Positions 24,744 to 36,650 of a DNA stretch of 64,000 nt are shown piece by piece. The stretch is from Eremophila alpestris peregrina (taxonomy: Eukaryota > Chordata > Aves > Passeriformes > Alaudidae). The position numbers were made by a program, and so were the translations under genes. How positions within the stretch are numbered: the stretch's first letter is position 1; every line of letters begins with the position of its first letter. The notes under the pieces are model-generated. The model was not told where the DNA came from. It saw only the letters and a list, made by a program, of their open reading frames with translations, and ran no database searches. The stretch spans positions 5,451,160-5,515,159 of the forward strand of contig WMCF01000035.1 of NCBI GenBank assembly GCA_009792885.1, read 5' to 3'.

Positions 24744-26770
24744 GTAAGGGTTGCAAATGACAAATCTTGGAATATAGGAAGTAACAAGGAAAAGTTATTT
24801 CCCAGGAGTTGTTTCACACAAAACAGAAACATGCCTAGCAAAGTTTGGTAATTTAGTCCTTCTTTGGAATCATTGGCTACAGTCATTTGGAAAAGAGTGC
24901 TAAAATTCTATTTGCACGTACTTGTGAAATAGGGCAAAAAGGATTAGAACTGAAGAATGCAGCATTACTGTATATGCTGAACAAAAATTTTAGAAAATCA
25001 AGCAGGAAATAATTAGGTTTGAATTTAGGCTGGTTAAAAATAAACCAGTCCATTTGGCATGATCCGTGAGTTCCGTGCTTCTTTTGTGAATCAACAAAAT
25101 GTCACACTCCAAATAGAGCAAGAAACACTGTTGAGATGACCCCTTTGTGCTGAGAGGAGTGATTGGATATCTGTGGGTGTGTGCCCCCACGGGTACACAC
25201 ACACCAATCTCTGCTGACCTGTCCTGGCAGGAATTGAGCCCAGCTCTGGGCAGTGTCCCTGTGTAGCCTCACCCTTCCTCTGAGGACACTTGCTGCACAC
25301 AGGGATGTTTGGATTAGTGCTGAGGTGACTCATCACCCTTTGTCAGTCTGGGGAAATCCAGCACGGATCAGTGCCGCTTCCACAAGCTCCCGTGGGAGCA
25401 GTTTGCTACTTTGAAGTCACTGAGGCTGGGAATTAAAAGGTTCAGCCAAGCTTATAGGGCAGTTGGCTTACAAAAACCCTGATCGGAAATGTGCTACAAG
25501 CTGCTGCTGCTGGCCTGAAAGGGGGAAATGAACCTGTTCTAACAGCTGGATTGCCAGGGGTTTAAAAAACACATTTTGTCAATGTGCACATTTATCAATG
25601 TGCCTATTTCACAAACATGTGGCTCCTCACTTGTTAAACTGTCTTTTGAAAAGTAATTAGAAATACTGATCTTTCTATATGTTAGTTTAGAAGACTTTTA
25701 TTTTCATTATGCATAATGCTATGAAATATTAATTGGTGTTGCCATTTCTACGTAGACTTTCAAAGAGAAATGTTAAGAAAAATGTGTTTTACTTCAGAAA
25801 GACTTCCTGTAAATCACATGTGATATAAAGTATAATATAGTTTTAGGGGATCATGGATGATCCATATCCCAGTTAACACAGTCTTATGCAATTCTTTGTG
25901 CTTATTACCTTATAAATATTGCATTATTTTTTATTTTGCTCAGATGAAGGTATGCAGCAAAGGCAAGTGAACTTACTTTGAAATGTATCAGGATTGGTAT
26001 TGAAAGTAATCCAGATCACATGATAGGTGTTGAAGGTAATCTAGAAGGTGTTTTGAGTATCATCCTATTTCTCTTGAGAGAATTCAGTGATGTGGAAGTT
26101 TTACAGATCTTTATCATGTCCTAAACAGGTCGCATAGTTTTTAGACTTTAATTCTGGGGAGGTGTCTGCCAAATGCAATGATCTGAACCCACTAGGTTAG
26201 TCTGAAGCTATTATGAACTGTCTCATTCTTAGGTTTCTTTAAGGATGTTCAAGTGAATTGTTTTGGCCTTTGACAGAAAATTAGTTTTAGTTTTGACTGT
26301 AAATCAGAAGATCCTTGCCTCATCATGATTAATGAGATAAGCTGCTTGAATGACTGCTTAATTTAGTGATCTGAGATTTAGAGAACTGCTTTGAGAGTAT
26401 TGGAAAGTAAATTTGTTCACAGTGTGAGAGGTATTTAAAATAACAGCAGTAGCTTGAGAGAGACTTGAAGGGTGTAACATTGCTAATAGAAGGCAGTGTG
26501 TGTGGAGAAACTAGAGCTGTACTGTGTCACTGCTGAATTTAGAGCAGCCAGGATAACTCAGGTTGATTGCCATTAAAAGCCAATTTTGCTGTTGCAATCA
26601 GCGTCGATCGTCATATTTTATTGATTATTCAGTCTCTGAAGGCAGCAGGAGGGGAGGCAGAAAGTTCTGCCATGCCATTTGAGGAGCTGTTTCCAGGTAC
26701 AGGTCTTTGGATGGTCTGAGTGGGCTCTGGTTTGCCCACATTTGCTTCTCTTGTCAATTTGTGGGTTCAC
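24744..26770. other. Unassigned DNA
   Basis: Mostly AT-rich, with a GC-richer patch at about 25130-25420. A diverged 30-base-period duplication lies at 25991-26044 and an isolated CpG cluster (CGTCGATCG) at 26602-26610. Short frames (24990-25202 and 25091-25336, minus) show no domain. Confidence 0.45.
25991..26044. repeat. Imperfect tandem duplication with 30-bp period
   Basis: GGATTGGTATTGAAAGTAAT followed by CCAG at 25991-26014 resembles 26021-26044. By eye 19 of 24 positions agree. The divergence suggests an older event than the 14.5-kb duplication. Confidence 0.6.
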
Positions 26771-27228
26771 CCAGTAACGAGGCTGAGCAAATCTCCGGAG
26801 GTGCAGGTGGGGAACAGCTCCATTGCTGCTTCATCATCTTGGCCCTCTTCTGCTTCTTGAGTTCTGTACAGCTGGGTGGGTTCATTTATTACTTTCCCAT
26901 CTTCTTTTTCTTTGGCTGAATTGCCCTTAGTAAAATATAATTGTATTCCACACATCTTTGAAAGTTGTGTATTTCTTTGAGTCTGGAAGTGGATGTTCAG
27001 AGCAGCCAACAGACCAGCTGTTTCACTGAGATCTGTGTTCCTGTCCAGCCCCAGCAGGAATGTACATCTGTGCAGCATTGCAGGTCTCAGGAGCTGCAGT
27101 GTGTTTCTATCATGGTCAGCTTTTACCACTGCCTGGCATGTTTTGGGAGCTTGGCCAGGGATGTTGGTTGCCATGGCTCTGGACTTCTGCACTTGGTTTC
27201 TAACAGTCATATGCATGATCTGATCAGT
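26771..27228 (-). other. Longest open frame in the window; candidate exon, function unknown
   Basis: The minus-strand frame 26767-27216 has 149 codons from its first ATG and stays open upstream for about 20 more codons. On that strand it is preceded by a pyrimidine-rich acceptor ending CCCCTGCCAG (exon start 27228). At its end is a donor-like CTGG/GTGAAC, just where the frame meets a stop codon, so splicing would remove the stop. The peptide is mostly hydrophilic, with an acidic stretch near its C-terminus (EAEEGQDDEAA), and contains no motif I recognise. There is no poly-T on the low-coordinate side that would mark a processed pseudogene on this strand. Plus-strand frames of 96 and 76 codons overlap it. 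Chance cannot be excluded. Confidence 0.22.
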
Positions 27229-30200
27229 CTGGCAGGGGTAAAGACACAGATTTAATGACTCTGCTTGTATGAATTGCCATCAATTTTGTCTCTCTTAGAG
27301 GAGTTAGATTACTTGTGTATTGGTCAATACTTAATATCAATAGATGTATACTGGGTTTAATAAGACATTTAAGGAAAAATGCTGCAAATCCTTTGTTTCT
27401 TTTCCTTGGACAAACTGTAAAGAAGCAGCTTAATGTTGTTTAGTGCATTGTATTCAAGCCTATTTCCTGCCTGTGATGTTGACCCAACAAATGACTGATA
27501 CTATACAGTATTTGTTACCATTTGGTTGGTTTATTCCTGATTTATTACCCGTGCAATAGTAGATAAATGCTCTCATAATAGGCAAAGTGTAAACAAAAAT
27601 AGCTACCTCAAAATAGTGGTTTCATTTCAGTTACCTTGTTTTGGTAGTGTTGCATTTGACTCTGTCATAGAGTTGCCAAAAAACTCTGGCAAGAAACAGG
27701 AAAGCACTAAGTCTTTAATATAACAGCCAAAAATCTGGAGTCCTGAGAACTTCTTCCACATTTCTTACTGGTGTTTGCCTCTTCTGCTTGTTCCCTGGGA
27801 AGTGGCTGCATCATCAGTTTTGTTTACATCGTAAAAACGAGTGAAATGCAGTTGTCTCGCTTTTCCTAATGCCTCCTTTGAATGTGAATGTTGTCTAATG
27901 ATGTGTTTCTGCTCTTCCAAGAGCTAGGTGAGTTAATTTGAAAAATTCACCAGCAGCCCAGAGCAGTGAGTGCTTGTAATTGCCCACCTGGTGTGCAAGA
28001 TATGCCTTTATTTAATAGAAAGCTTCAAAAGCTCAGTGAGTTTAATTAAAGTGTACGCAAGAATAAAAGTGAGATTGAAAAGGCAGAAGTGGAGGGGGGA
28101 GAAAGCCCAGAAGAAATACAGGGAACTGCTAAAACTGTGTTACAGGAAAGCATTTTCAGGTGAGTTCTTGAGCATCCACACAGGACACACGTTAGCTGCA
28201 GAGCAGGACTAGAACAGCTGTGTCCTGGTCAAACCCACAGAGACAGGATCTAATCAGATTATCGAGCTGGAAGCATTTGGAACCCAACCCTGAAGGTGTT
28301 GGTTAGGGCTCAGACACAGAAGAAGAATGTCCATTTGTGCTGCAAATGTAAATCTTGGCAGTGGGTAGACACTTTGGGAAAATGGGCAACACCCTTGTGC
28401 TGTGAGCTCTGGGGTCGCTCTTCTGTGGTCACTTGGGCAAACTGAAATCTGCTCATGTGATTTTATTTCTTTATGTGAGTTCTAAAGAAGATTCTTAAAT
28501 GATATTATGTGTAATCCAGTGATAACTTGCTGATATGGACAGAAAAGGCTACCATAAATGTTATTAAGTACAAAGAATTAATAATTGGAAATTGTCATTC
28601 AGTATCTCAGTTTTCACTGTGATACAGAGCTGAAGTTGTAGCACCAAGAAGTGCCAAGTCATCCAATTTGTCTGTGAAATATTAATTTGAATTGTGTGGA
28701 AATTTTCTGTGGTTTTGGTATAAATACTGAGATGTCAATTTGGCTTAAGTCCAAAATCCTATGATAGATACCTTATTACTCAGCTTATGTTTGAGAAGGA
28801 AAGCAGGAAGGAGCAAAGAACAAATAATGAAGTAACAGGATTTAAAATAAAAAAACACCAAACTGAGGGGAAAAAAGTATAAATAAATAAAAATGCTAAG
28901 CTTTTTGAAGATAATGAACAATAGGTTCAGGAGAAAATTATCACTTCATATAGCAAAACACTAAATTCAAACATGTGCATGTGGTTAAGTCTGTATTTAG
29001 ACAATTAAGTGCACTCTCTTTATATACTTAATCTATGAAAATCTGAGTGTAGCACCCATTAAAATAATGAACAAGGAGTGGCATGGGCTGCAGATTGAGA
29101 TGGTGCTGGAGGCATAGCTCCTGCATCTGCTGCAATGTTATTCACTGCTCTTTGCTGGGAAGGATGGAGTCAGACAATTTTTTAAACTATTTATAAGGTT
29201 ATGAGTAATTAGGCTCTTATTTCTTTGTACTTTTTTTTTTTTGAGCTTATTTGTATATTTTAAACTATGATAATAACTATTAGAATCTGACCATGAATAC
29301 TGTTTTCTGTTAGATGGAATGCTATAGAAATTGATATAATGGGATATTTTAAATTAGTTCTCAGATCTTTGGGGGTTTTCTGTCTCTAGACAACTTGTAC
29401 AGAGTTCTTTATGTTTTTTGTTGTGATAACAGTGATGATTTATCATGATCTTTCAACTTTTCTCCAGTGCTGTGTAGTCATGAATAGCTGTGTAAGGATT
29501 TTATGTAATGACAGTGAATTTCCTCAATTGCTCTAAGACCTGGAGCTGAATAATATGTGCTGGAATAACTTTGTTCACTGACAAGTTATGTTTGAGACTT
29601 GTGAGGAAAAAATTGAATATCCCTATGCCATAGATACGTAATATTTAAAGGAGAATGTTCCTTAGGCAAGAGATTAAGAATTAAGAATTTACTTGATGAG
29701 ATGCTTGAAATACTGAAGTTAGGTTTAAGTTATCTACAGATTTTACCTAACCCTTCACATTTTTGTTCAACTATGTAATAGACTCTTTGTCTGATGGCTT
29801 CTCTGCTGTGAGGAAATGCATAGATAATGAGAAAACAGGAAGTCTGCTCCTTTCCATGGGTCTGCATGGTTTGAAGTAATAAATCACACAGCCTGAAAGA
29901 TTTAATGTTTGATACTTGATGTGCCTGCAACAGGGAACTCAAATATTCCTCCCAGATCCCTCACTAGGACTGGTGCTGTTCTATATTAGTCTGTAATTTT
30001 GCTGTTCTATAAAGACCTGTCTGATTTCATCTTCAGTCTCTGTTTTGACACGAAGGGAGATGTGAAGGCTGCTCAGGCATTCTGTGCAGGTGAGGCACTC
30101 CCAGTATTGGACATCAGGGCTTGCCAGCTGCTGGGTGTTGCACTCATTTTCTGACTTTCCACCGGGTTTGCCCCTTCATAAAATGCGAGTTGCACAGTGA

Positions 30201-33150
30201 ATTTTAGATGCTGCTAATTTACTTGTCTTAATTGAGCACTTTCTGCTGCAAAGTGCTTCTCTAAAGGTAACGTTTCCATGTCAGTTATGTGGCAAATGCT
30301 GGATACTTATTCTTGAACTTGCATGCAAGCAGCACCATTAATTATCAGCTATTGCTGACCCAGGTCCTGAGCTCGTGTTGTCTGTTGGTGTCAATTCAGG
30401 TGGTGAATTCACCTGAAAAATAGTAATAAGTATAATAAAACAGAAGCAGTAGTAACCTAACAGCACACTTGATGTGTCAAATAGAGCATTTTTATGGCCA
30501 AAAAAGCATTTAATTTGTGTAATAACAGATGATTTGTGAAGCTGATGTTTCTTTGAAAGGAAGAGAGATGAGTAGATTTTTGACAAGCTGTATTTGCTGT
30601 CTGGTTTACAAAAGCCATGTTTTGCTTTGTTGCTATTACAGTGCCAACAGGAGGGAAGAGATTACTGTCTTTTGTTAGAGCTGGTTGCAAATTGTACTCC
30701 TGTTATGCTCACAAAAAGCCATTCCTCTAGAGCCTTAATGTTTCATGAAATTATACTGGCTTTTGATGGAGAGGAAGGACAATGGAGAACAGTTTTTAAA
30801 AAAGCTTTAAAAGGTTGTGTTTCAACATTTATGAGAAGACGTTTGGGTGTTGTGTGTTTAAAAAAAGCAAAAAGTTGCCATTGAATTGAAATGCCTATTA
30901 TGTACTTGCAGTGATTTTTTTGGATGTTGGTTTTTTGGGATTTTTTTTCCCTTACATATAAAGTTTTCTAGTTATCTTTAAAGGAAGAGTTTTGACACTT
31001 CTCAAAGGGGACAGGGTGGGAAAAAAGCTGACTCACAAAAAGATCTGCAGAGTAATTTCTGTTAATTCACTTTATACATTATAATGTTAAGATAATAAGG
31101 TTGTAGATAAGGTGTCACATTCTCATTTGATGCAAACAAGCACTGCATAATGCATTCTCCAAGTGACAAATTCATTCCAAGCCTGAAGCTTAAAGAATTG
31201 GATAAGTTTCCTGTTTTCTAAATTCCTTTTGATCTTGACCGTGGGCATATTTCAGCAGCAAGAAATGATTATTCAGTTTGATTTTTTTTGTAACTTGTAC
31301 ATTGGGGTATTTTAGTTTCTACTTCTGAGCCACTGAGTTTGAGTTTTACTTCCCCTGTTAGTCCTTCTTGGGGGGGTGACATATTTTCATACCTTGAAAA
31401 TAAAGCAGTGGACAAAGGGTAAAATACAAAACATGTACACAGATAAAAACAGAAGTTAAAGATGTAGTAAAAGCTGACCTCACTGTTCTAATCACTCTTC
31501 GTATGTGCTCACTTTCAGTATAGGAAATAAGCTTGTTCTAGAAAAAGACTTTTTAAAACAACTATATTTTAAACTCAAGATGGAGATTACTGTTCTTATG
31601 GCACAGAAAACAACTACATACATTGTACCAATACCAAAGTGCCAGGGTAAGTAGTCCAAGGAGCATTAATCACCTAACATTTGTCAGCCTGGTTTCCCTT
31701 AACACGGCAATTTTTTTCTGAAGAGGTCCATCTGATGATGCTGCATCACAGTGATTAATTATTTTCCCTATTTTAAACTCCTACTTCTGTTTGAAGAGGA
31801 TGTTCCAGTCCTAGGAGCCCAAGTAGTCAACATGGGATAAGTGAAATGACTTGCAGGTGGGTATGAGACTGATGGGAAAAACACTGCAGCATAGTTCTTA
31901 ATTTGTTATCAAAATTCAAGTAGTACTAAAATTAGAGATCTCACCAGGCTCCAGTATTATTTATTACATCTAATAGCAGGGCTGGTTGGTGTGCTGTAGA
32001 AGACAGGACTGCAATTCAGAGGGGTACAGACACCTTAGAGAAATGGAGAAATGAACCAGGGACAAACGTAAAGGTGTGTGTCTGTCTTCAGAGAGAGACT
32101 GGAGAGACACAAGCTGGGCAGCAGCTCTGTGGGAGCCTAGAACTTTATAGAGTGGTAACAACATCACAGTAATGTCTGTCTGGAAAAAAAAAATCTGGAC
32201 AAATATTTATCAAAAATAACATGAGTATTGTGGATTTTCTTGGGGGAAAAGGGTATTTATTGTCCTCTGGTGCTTCTTTCCAGGCCTTATTCTTACTAAT
32301 GCATGACTGAAATCCTTTCAGTCAGTAGTGAATACTGTGTTCAGCAGTGAACACACTACAGCACTGTGGGCAAGCCCACAGAAGGGAAGGAAATACATAT
32401 TCCTAATTGTATTTTAATACCTATTGCATTGCTGGAACAGGGTCTGGAGAGATTTTCAATATAGTAATATCTGTAGATTGCTGGGGGTTTTTTGTTGTTG
32501 TTAGCATGTACTTGAAAATACAAAAGTAATCACTTGAACAGGATGAAGGTATGGACTTCCTACCTTTACTGAGATCTTTCCAATCAAATTTTTGAACCTT
32601 GCACTGAGATCCAGGTTTGTGTATTTCAACCCTTTTTGGCAATTTCCCTTCACTATTCACCTATTTTAACATTAGTTTTATTTTAACATAGTGTAGCATT
32701 TCTTTTTGACCCAGATTAAAAAAAAAAATTATTTAAATACGTTAGTGGAATGACAAGATTAAAAGCCTTTTGAATTGCTTTTAGTTCAGCAGTACAGTAA
32801 AAGCACCAATGTCCTAGGAGTCGCTTCAGAGATTAGAATAACATTGTTAGCTTGAAAAAATTGTTGAGTTTTCTATGTGATTTTGAATCAATCTGTCTGC
32901 TTTTGATAAAGCACCCCTCAGTGGCCCCTGTCAGATTGTCAGTGCTGATAGTGTGGAGCCAGATACCCCCTGTATTGTGCTGTCCCTCTATCTCCAGCCT
33001 CATCAGGACTGACCTGTTTCTGGAGGAGCCATATCTCACAGACAACACTGCTCCTGCTGTGTTTTGTGTTTTTAACAGCTGTCTCTTGGATTACACTGGC
33101 AGCACAGGCTCCTCTCATTTGTCACCTGCACTCTGCTGTTCTTTCAACAG
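27229..33150. other. Unassigned 6-kb tract
   Basis: AT-rich non-coding sequence. A strong donor-like TTTCAG/GTGAGT occurs at 28159, within a lysine/arginine-rich 80-codon frame (27970-28212), but no matching acceptor was found. A 12-base T run lies at 29231-29242. Other frames (29730-29942 and 30338-30586 minus; 30594-30884 plus) show no domain. No interspersed repeats are recognised. Confidence 0.45.
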
Positions 33151-33244
33151 GCAGAGTGGGCCTGTGTTGAAGTGCCTGTGCTGCTGCCTCTCTTTTGGGC
33201 ACACTTGCCTTTCCCAGTGCTGTCAGAGCTGCAGAGCCAGCGGG
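33151..33244 (+). other. Candidate 94-nt exon
   Basis: The acceptor CTGCTGTTCTTTCAACAG ends at 33150 and the donor CGGG/GTGAGA begins at 33245. The segment is open in at least two frames: as part of the 142-codon frame 32852-33280 (giving a Cys-rich peptide), and from its first base (giving a hydrophobic peptide). Having two open frames reflects GC-rich composition and prevents choosing one. No family is recognised. It sits in a GC-richer patch at about 33080-33380. Confidence 0.17.
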
Positions 33245-34602
33245 GTGAGAGCTCTGAATCCCTGCAGCGACCACAGCTAAAGTAAACAGGGAAAAGTGCC
33301 CAGCAGGAGAGCCAGACCTTTCCGTGTCCTGCCTCAGATTAACAGTCATTGGAGGTACACGGGGTCAGGGGATAAGCAGAGCTGCACAATAGTGCTGGAA
33401 ACAAAGAATGTGGCATGCACAGAGTAGTAATTAATTAGCAACTTAACTTGCATTGCTAGACTTCTAATTGAGCAGCAGCAAAACCCAAATAGATTCCCCT
33501 GTACTGCAAGAGGAGGGGGGATGTCTGCATGAAGAAAGCAGGTGCTGGAAAGGGAGGGAACCTTGGTTGTGCTTATTGTGCTTTAGTATAATTAAGCTCT
33601 GGTTGTAGTCATTAATTTTCCCTTTGCATGAATGTTATAAAAGAAGATAGGGAATTTTCTAATCTTAGCAAAGAGATGGCTGTGCAGTGGTGGATAGTGT
33701 AAAAGTGGCAATGTCTCTGTGCTGCAAAGCTAGATAGCACTGCAACGCTTCAGTGTATGGTTATATAAACATTGTATTTGTGTAGGGGCCTGGAGGGGGT
33801 GTTGTGGAGGGAGATTTCCATTATGAAGCCTTGTGGATGACGTGTTGATGTTAGACTGAGGAAAATACTTCCATGTCAGATGTTTAATTGCTGTGCTGCA
33901 GCCTTTCCACCGTGCTGTTTATCTCAGGTGTTGCTGGATGAGCTGAGTATCCCATGCTGTGCTGGTGAACCAGTAGGATCCCAAACCCTATTTTTGGAGG
34001 TCTGCTAAAGGAAGCCCTGTACCTGCAGAGAGCTGCAATTCAGACATGCATGTTATCTGCCTGCTTTCTCTCCATTAGTATTTAAATCAGTCTTGCTACT
34101 TGTCTGTTTTAATCATGTTTTTCAGAACAGTCTGTGTTGAAGTTCTTTACTTTATCATTGACATCCCTGGCGCTGGTTACTCTGCAAATATTTTCATTGC
34201 TCTCTGCACTGTGTTAATATTACACCTCCATAAGAGCTGTGATGGCAAATACAGCAGTGGTGGAATTAAAACCATGCAGTTGTGTGGTCTCTTCCTATGG
34301 TGTTCCACACAAAGAGCAGTGCCATCTTTGGCTCAAGTTGTTTTGTAGTTGATTATCATCTTGTACTTATTTTCTGCTGTGAAAAATGTGCAGATTACAT
34401 CATGTAATTGTAATACAGCAGTTCACTTCAAATTCACATTCTTTACAGCTTCAGAACAATTTTGGTGTGGCTGTTTGATACAGGCAATTCCAAAGACTAT
34501 CCTGTAAGAATCATGTAGTACTTCTATTAACATACAGCAATTAACTAGAATAAACCTTTTTTAATAACACCATAAAATATATTTATTGGTTTCTTCCCTC
34601 TA
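33245..34602. other. Unassigned DNA
   Basis: GC-richer up to about 33400, then AT-rich. The frame 34100-34348 (82 codons) shows no recognisable domain. No repeat is recognised. Confidence 0.45.
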
Positions 34603-34622
34603 AATGTATTCTAGAATACATT
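34603..34622. repeat. 20-bp perfect palindrome with TTCTAGAA core
   Basis: AATGTATTCTAGAATACATT reads identically on both strands. The core TTCTAGAA matches two inverted nTTCn/nGAAn units of a heat-shock-factor site, but the outer units are not present, so it is at best a partial element. A perfect 20-mer palindrome is uncommon in a window this size. Confidence 0.85.
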
Positions 34623-36397
34623 AGATTTGAATGAGGCTTGGGTTTTGCTGGTTTTCCCCTTAAAAATTTGTTTAATCGTTGGCTGTCTCAGTAAACTCAG
34701 GTGTTGGCTGGACTAGCTCCTGAATTTCAAACATAAATGTAATTTATTCTTGGATCTCAAACTGCCTTGGTGTGTAGGATGTGCACTTCATGCTGCTTTT
34801 GTTTTTTTTTGCTTTATACACCAAAGAAATCTTAAGTCCACATAGAAGTTCTTGTGGGATTGTAAGCACTTCATTTTGTAGCTGGAGAACTGAAACTCAC
34901 AGAATGGGACCACAAGGATGAGATCTCAAAATGGACTAAATTTTTCTCAGTTTTTTTAGCATGTTTTACCTTTTAATACTAATCATTTGTTTCTCTATAC
35001 ACTGACTCCTCTACTGTCCTGTTGCTTACCCAGTTTCATATCTTAAGTTCTCCTTCTCTTTATATATATCTCTGGAACTTAACTGCACTTTGAAAGCTCT
35101 TAAACTCCACTGGACTAGGATGAAATAATTATTTACATACACAAATATATTCAGGGAAATTTTAAATTATTTATTTTCTTTTTAAAGACTTTACTTGTAA
35201 TAACAGACTTAGCATTTATATTTAGTTTGCTGGCATGTTTATGCAAACTTTAAGAGAAAAGCTTAACTGAATCTTTTGTTGCTGCATAGTTTTCAGCATG
35301 TAAATTGGTATTTACAGAAAAAACCATGGTGAAGAGTTCAGAACACTTCTTTATTTGCACAGACTAGTATTTCAAACACTCAGCTTCTCACATCAGTCTG
35401 ACAGCTGATACATGCCATTTCACTGGTAACATTTTTTTGGTTTTGTTTTCATTTGGGCTGAAATTGTTTGCCTATGTGCATCTTATTTATTGCAAGTAGA
35501 AATAACAATCATTGAGGCCCCAGCTAAACAGATTGCTGTACAGTTGTAAGGAATAGAAAGAAAAAGATACATTTTATGACACATTGGCAAAAGCACAAAC
35601 AGTTTAAAATGTGATCTGTAGTAATGGAGAGTGCTACCCTAGGATGTAATGTGCTGCATAAATTGTGGGAAATTTATTGCAATTTTTTTTCAATTTGCAC
35701 AAGTTTTGGAAGCGTTGCTGAAGATAAACATTGGACTATTTTAATACTCAAAAATATGAGGCTTTCTGTCCCTGTTGGAATAACTTTACAGTAAACAAAG
35801 AACATAACTGCATCAGAAACATCCCAGCTTCAAAAAAGTGTCTTAATGGTTTCAGTGCTGTCTTATTTTCTCTAATTACTGTCATTTCAGTATTGATCAG
35901 AGAGGATTAATTATTTACTACCACAGAAATGCACTTTTAAAGTAATTCTTCAGATTAAGTATTTATATGGATTCTGACATGCATTCTATTGCTTAATATC
36001 ATATATTTAATGTTAATTAACCCCTTGCATCTTGTGTACTGGAGATGTGTAGAAAGACTGGCATGTGGTGATCTCATCAAATGTGCAGCAAAGGTCTGTA
36101 GCCTGGAATGGGCAGTTGTGTGTGTGGGGAGTGTGTGTTCACCAGCCTTTCCTTTGCCAAGGTCACAGCAGTTTGAGGGAAAAACTTCTCACATCCTTTG
36201 ATAACCCACTTCAGCTTCTTGAAACATGGATGGCTGTCCCAGAACTGCAGTTGTAATGAATTAGTCATGTGGTTGTTTATATTGATTACAAACCAGTGGA
36301 AGCCTCTGAAGCTAACCAAGGCAGATCTTGTCTTCCTTGAAAATATGCAATATGTTTCTAGATATTTTAGGGTGTAAAATTAAACTTGGTACCTTCA
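34623..36397. other. Unassigned AT-rich DNA
   Basis: Very AT-rich. Frames at 35989-36201 and 36065-36256 (plus) and 36077-36319 (minus) overlap one another and have no domain. No repeat is recognised until the CR1 fragment begins. Confidence 0.45.
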
Positions 36398-36650
36398 GGC
36401 TCTGCATCAAACACCAGCATGTCAGGAAGAAGATCATGGATGATGAAAACATGAAGTAGTGCTGGTGTGAATGTGAGTCCCTGGGCACCCTGCTTTGAGA
36501 AGGAGCCGTTTCCCACCACGCTGGGCATGGTTGGTCAGTTGCCCACCCACCACAAGGACCCCTTGTCCAGACCTTAACACCTCAGTTTCTGCACCATGAG
36601 GCTCTGGGGCTCTGTATCAAAAGCCTTGGAGGTATGCAGGTAGGCAGCAG
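36398..36650 (-). mobile_element. CR1 LINE reverse-transcriptase fragment (dead)
   Basis: Read on the minus strand, about 36650 down to 36580 gives AYLHTSKAFDTEPQSLMVQKLR. This parallels the conserved CR1 reverse-transcriptase block around the DFSKAFDTV-type motif. Further along, a stretch ending in VVGNGSFS matches the usual RVVVNGS region, and GAQGLTFTPALLHVFI parallels GVPQGSVLGP-LF. Two in-frame stop codons and small length changes show it is inactive. The fragment covers only part of the RT domain, with no endonuclease and no 3' tail, so it is an internal, twice-truncated old copy. Boundaries are approximate to about 20 bases. Confidence 0.82.

Noticed and set aside
28155..28170. Strong donor-like TTTCAG/GTGAGT after a basic open frame
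   Set aside because: No convincing acceptor upstream, and the lysine-rich peptide reflects A/G-rich sequence.
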